From: Canna indica
Lineage: Eukaryota; Streptophyta; Magnoliopsida; Zingiberales; Cannaceae
Length of the DNA stretch: 64,000 nt
Assembly: GCA_034359265.1 (NCBI GenBank)
Contig: CP136891.1
Location: forward strand, 80,530,501-80,594,500
Direction: 5' to 3'
Shown: piece by piece, positions 58,240-64,000 of the stretch
Layout of the letters: every line of letters begins with the position of its first letter
How positions within the stretch are numbered: position 1 is the stretch's first letter
Notes under the pieces: model-generated
The model's database searches: none
Seen by the model: the letters and a program-made list of their open reading frames with translations, nothing else
What the model was told of the DNA's origin: nothing
Translations under genes and position numbers: made by a program

Positions 58240-60487
58240 GCCAGTTGCAACTTGGACTGGAGTGACGATATTAAGCTGTTTTGCATACCCTATCCTGTTA
58301 GGTCAAGAATGGCATGGTGATATATTCCCTTTCCTTTTTAAGGGTTTGGTGTCACCAAAAGAGCTGCCACGTACAATTGCTTCATCAATTAATGCAGGAT
58401 ATATAGTTAGGAAAAGAGCACATGCCTGCACTACCAATTCGAATTGTGGTGTCAACTATTGAGTAGTGCAACACCACATGCATGCATGATCTGGGTTTCT
58501 TCTTTTAACTCCAAGTGGTCAGTGAAGCAGGCATGGAGACTTGTATATCTTTAAATAATTACAATATATTATATAGCATGCCTTATTTACTCTTAATAGT
58601 TATAATTAAGATGTTTAATTGAAACATGACCAATCCAATTTGACAAACCATTTGTTTTTTTTTCGTTTTTTTTTGTTGTTGTTATTTTTGTGATAACCAA
58701 GAACAAGTGGTCTAAGTAGTGTTCATAATCCGACCTAAATTTTAAAGCATTTGCTTTCACGAGTGTTTACTTAGATCATGTTAATTAGAAACAGAAACAG
58801 AGAGCCCAGGTAGACACAACACAACTAGACCCTAATGGACAAATCTAGTCAAGCAGAAATTTAAAGACGCATCAAATTTTCAAACCAGTGACATTGATAG
58901 TCAACAGGAGTTGACCTCCGATCCATCTGTTTTACTCTCTTCTTCCCCACCACCACTTCAATCTGCTCCCTCTTGTCTTGTCCACTAAGAATGAATTCCA
59001 ATCCACATCTCACCTAACTTGAATTGCCTTGAACTGTAGAGAAATAAAAACTAAGATTAATTAGCTTAATTGTAAAATTGGCATTTAAGACATAAACACT
59101 AATCAACATGGTAGGTGGAGTCAGGACTATCTTCTTCTCCTCTCCACTTTAAACCCGAATCAGACAAGAATATATAAATTAACAGATAAAGAGATGTAAA
59201 TTAAAAAGCTAACCTGCTACTTACTTTGTACTTGCCCTTCACTCAGAAGCATATTAAGTGGGGAGAGATGTTTGACTTTTAGGAAAGGAGAGGACTCACA
59301 AGTCAAACATTTGTTTCTCTGAGAATATATTCACAGAACGAAATTATTAATTAACTACATCATATTCTCTTTGCGGATGCACTGAAACTTTTCCACCTTG
59401 GCTTCAACTGATGCTGGATTGCGAGATTATATATTGGTATAAGTCATAGTTTATTTGTATTTGAAAAAAGAAAAGGGATAGCACACAACAATTCAGATCG
59501 CATGCAGTTGGACTTCCAGTGGAGCAGCTCTGAGGGAGAAAAAAAAAATGAAATTTAGAATGCATGGTTGTCCAAATCAAGTTGCGGATACAGTCCAGTT
59601 TGTGAAACTTGCAATGCAGCATTTTTATTTTTTCTCCTGAAAATAGAGATAGATATGTCATACAAATAAAGCTGTATACTCAAAGAAAGGATTATGTTCA
59701 TCAGTGCTAGCAGCCTCAAATTCGGTTATGCAAATTTAAATCGGAACAACTCAAATACTCATTAATAATTAAGGACAAATTAAAGCTCGAGCTGATTTAT
59801 TTCAGAATGAACTTGAGGTTAAGCAAATGCTATCTAACAAGCATAAAACTGAACTCGTAGAAGATTTTAAGGAAATAACAGAGAGAAATGTTCAAAAATT
59901 ATGGATGAGAATTTTTATTTAAGCAAAATTTTGAATTATAATAGGTTCATCGAGGAGTTTGATTAAAAAAGGATTAAATGCAAAGAGTATAGGAGGACAA
60001 AATCACTTCCGTAGTATCATCTGATTTGACAAACAATGAGAAAGGATAAACCAATGTCACAGAAGCACCTTTATATTTGTGAACATTACATACAGTAATG
60101 AATGCTAGATACAGTAAGATTTTGAAACAAATTGGCACTTGTATTGAAGCTATAGGGTAACTGGTGTAATCCCTGTCAAAGTATGACATAAATTTGCTGC
60201 AAAAACAAATTATTCTCATGTTTGCTGTTGTGCTGAAGCCTCCTCGATATTACGAAGTACATGCTCCAAAATTCTTGAAATTCATCTCCGAAAGATAATT
60301 TGGCAGCTTTCTGCCTTACCTCAAAATGAATTCTCCTTTGTCAAAATTGTTAGTCTTATTGCTAATTGTCTTGAAGTCCGATCAATGATCGCTTCAAGGT
60401 TGCATAAATGCTAATTGCTAAGGATATTATGGATGTAATGATATCCACTTCGAGTTCTGCAAACAACCTCCGGATTTGAACTTCTAT
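57010..60487. other. Intergenic DNA, no gene recognised
   Basis: A MITE-like segment ('...ctacaagataaattgtta' to 'acgtaccaaacacctcctaag') spans about 57055-57370 and belongs to the repeat family seen at 28095 and 50790. An (AT)n tract is at about 58209-58236. The frames at 57453-57641 and 58145-58462 have no recognisable domains. The last few hundred bases should include the 3' UTR of the GSK3 gene. Confidence 0.4.
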
Positions 60488-63891
<3,404 letters not shown>

Positions 63892-64000
63892 CTGACATCC
63901 AATTAGTAATGAAGTTAATTAAGTCATCCAAATTCGGATTCTGATTTACTATAAGAAAGCACAAGAGAGATTGCACAGCCCAGGAGCATTCAAGAACAGA

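Noticed and set aside
58145..58462. 105-codon open frame
   Set aside because: Includes a translated (AT)n microsatellite and matches no family; no splice or promoter evidence.

Overview
This window is nuclear DNA of a flowering plant. It has spliced genes with GT-AG introns, plant-specific families (Dof factor, DYW pentatricopeptide protein, ALMT anion channel) and AT-rich intergenic DNA full of plant-type transposons. Several exons (choline-transporter-like, TIM23, ALMT, Dof) are GC-rich beside AT-rich ones (PPR, GSK3). This fits a monocot better than a eudicot, but I cannot name the species.

Host genes, left to right: the 3' part of a choline-transporter-like membrane protein (257-1616, +); a three-exon chloroplast-type protein with four DnaJ zinc-finger repeats and no J domain (3305-5768, -); a locus with two box C/D snoRNAs, one of them U24 (about 9.3-10.2 kb, +); a long DYW-type PPR protein of the At4g13650 type (14656-17970, +) followed by a decayed tandem copy of its own 3' end; a three-exon relic of a cationic amino acid transporter (18587-19784, +); intronless TIM23 (27075-27650, -); an ALMT-type channel (31049-32737, -); a Dof transcription factor (48372-49616, -); and ten exons of a GSK3/SHAGGY kinase whose first exon lies beyond the right edge (60488-63891, -). 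I reconstructed exon joins by hand; most were checked by reading-frame phase and protein similarity.

Mobile DNA fills most of the rest. There are four clear hAT-like MITEs (TAGGG termini, 8-bp target duplications) and a fifth with one mismatch in its duplication. A probable sixth element, with weaker ends, carries fragments of two host genes: a 2-oxoglutarate dioxygenase and an EF-hand protein. A 766-bp fold-back element has a 9-bp target duplication. A CACTA-rich block spans 36.7-47.2 kb and holds two elements with perfect 3-bp target duplications. One of these still encodes a transposase-associated domain and a TNPA-like protein but lacks the catalytic transposase. A copia LTR lies 48 bp past the ALMT stop codon. 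Decayed Helitron and LINE relics lie at 52.8-57.0 kb.

The host genes look like ordinary independent loci; I see no shared pathway. The most unusual material is the gene-fragment-carrying hAT-like element, the hairpin-rich CACTA elements and the snoRNA locus.
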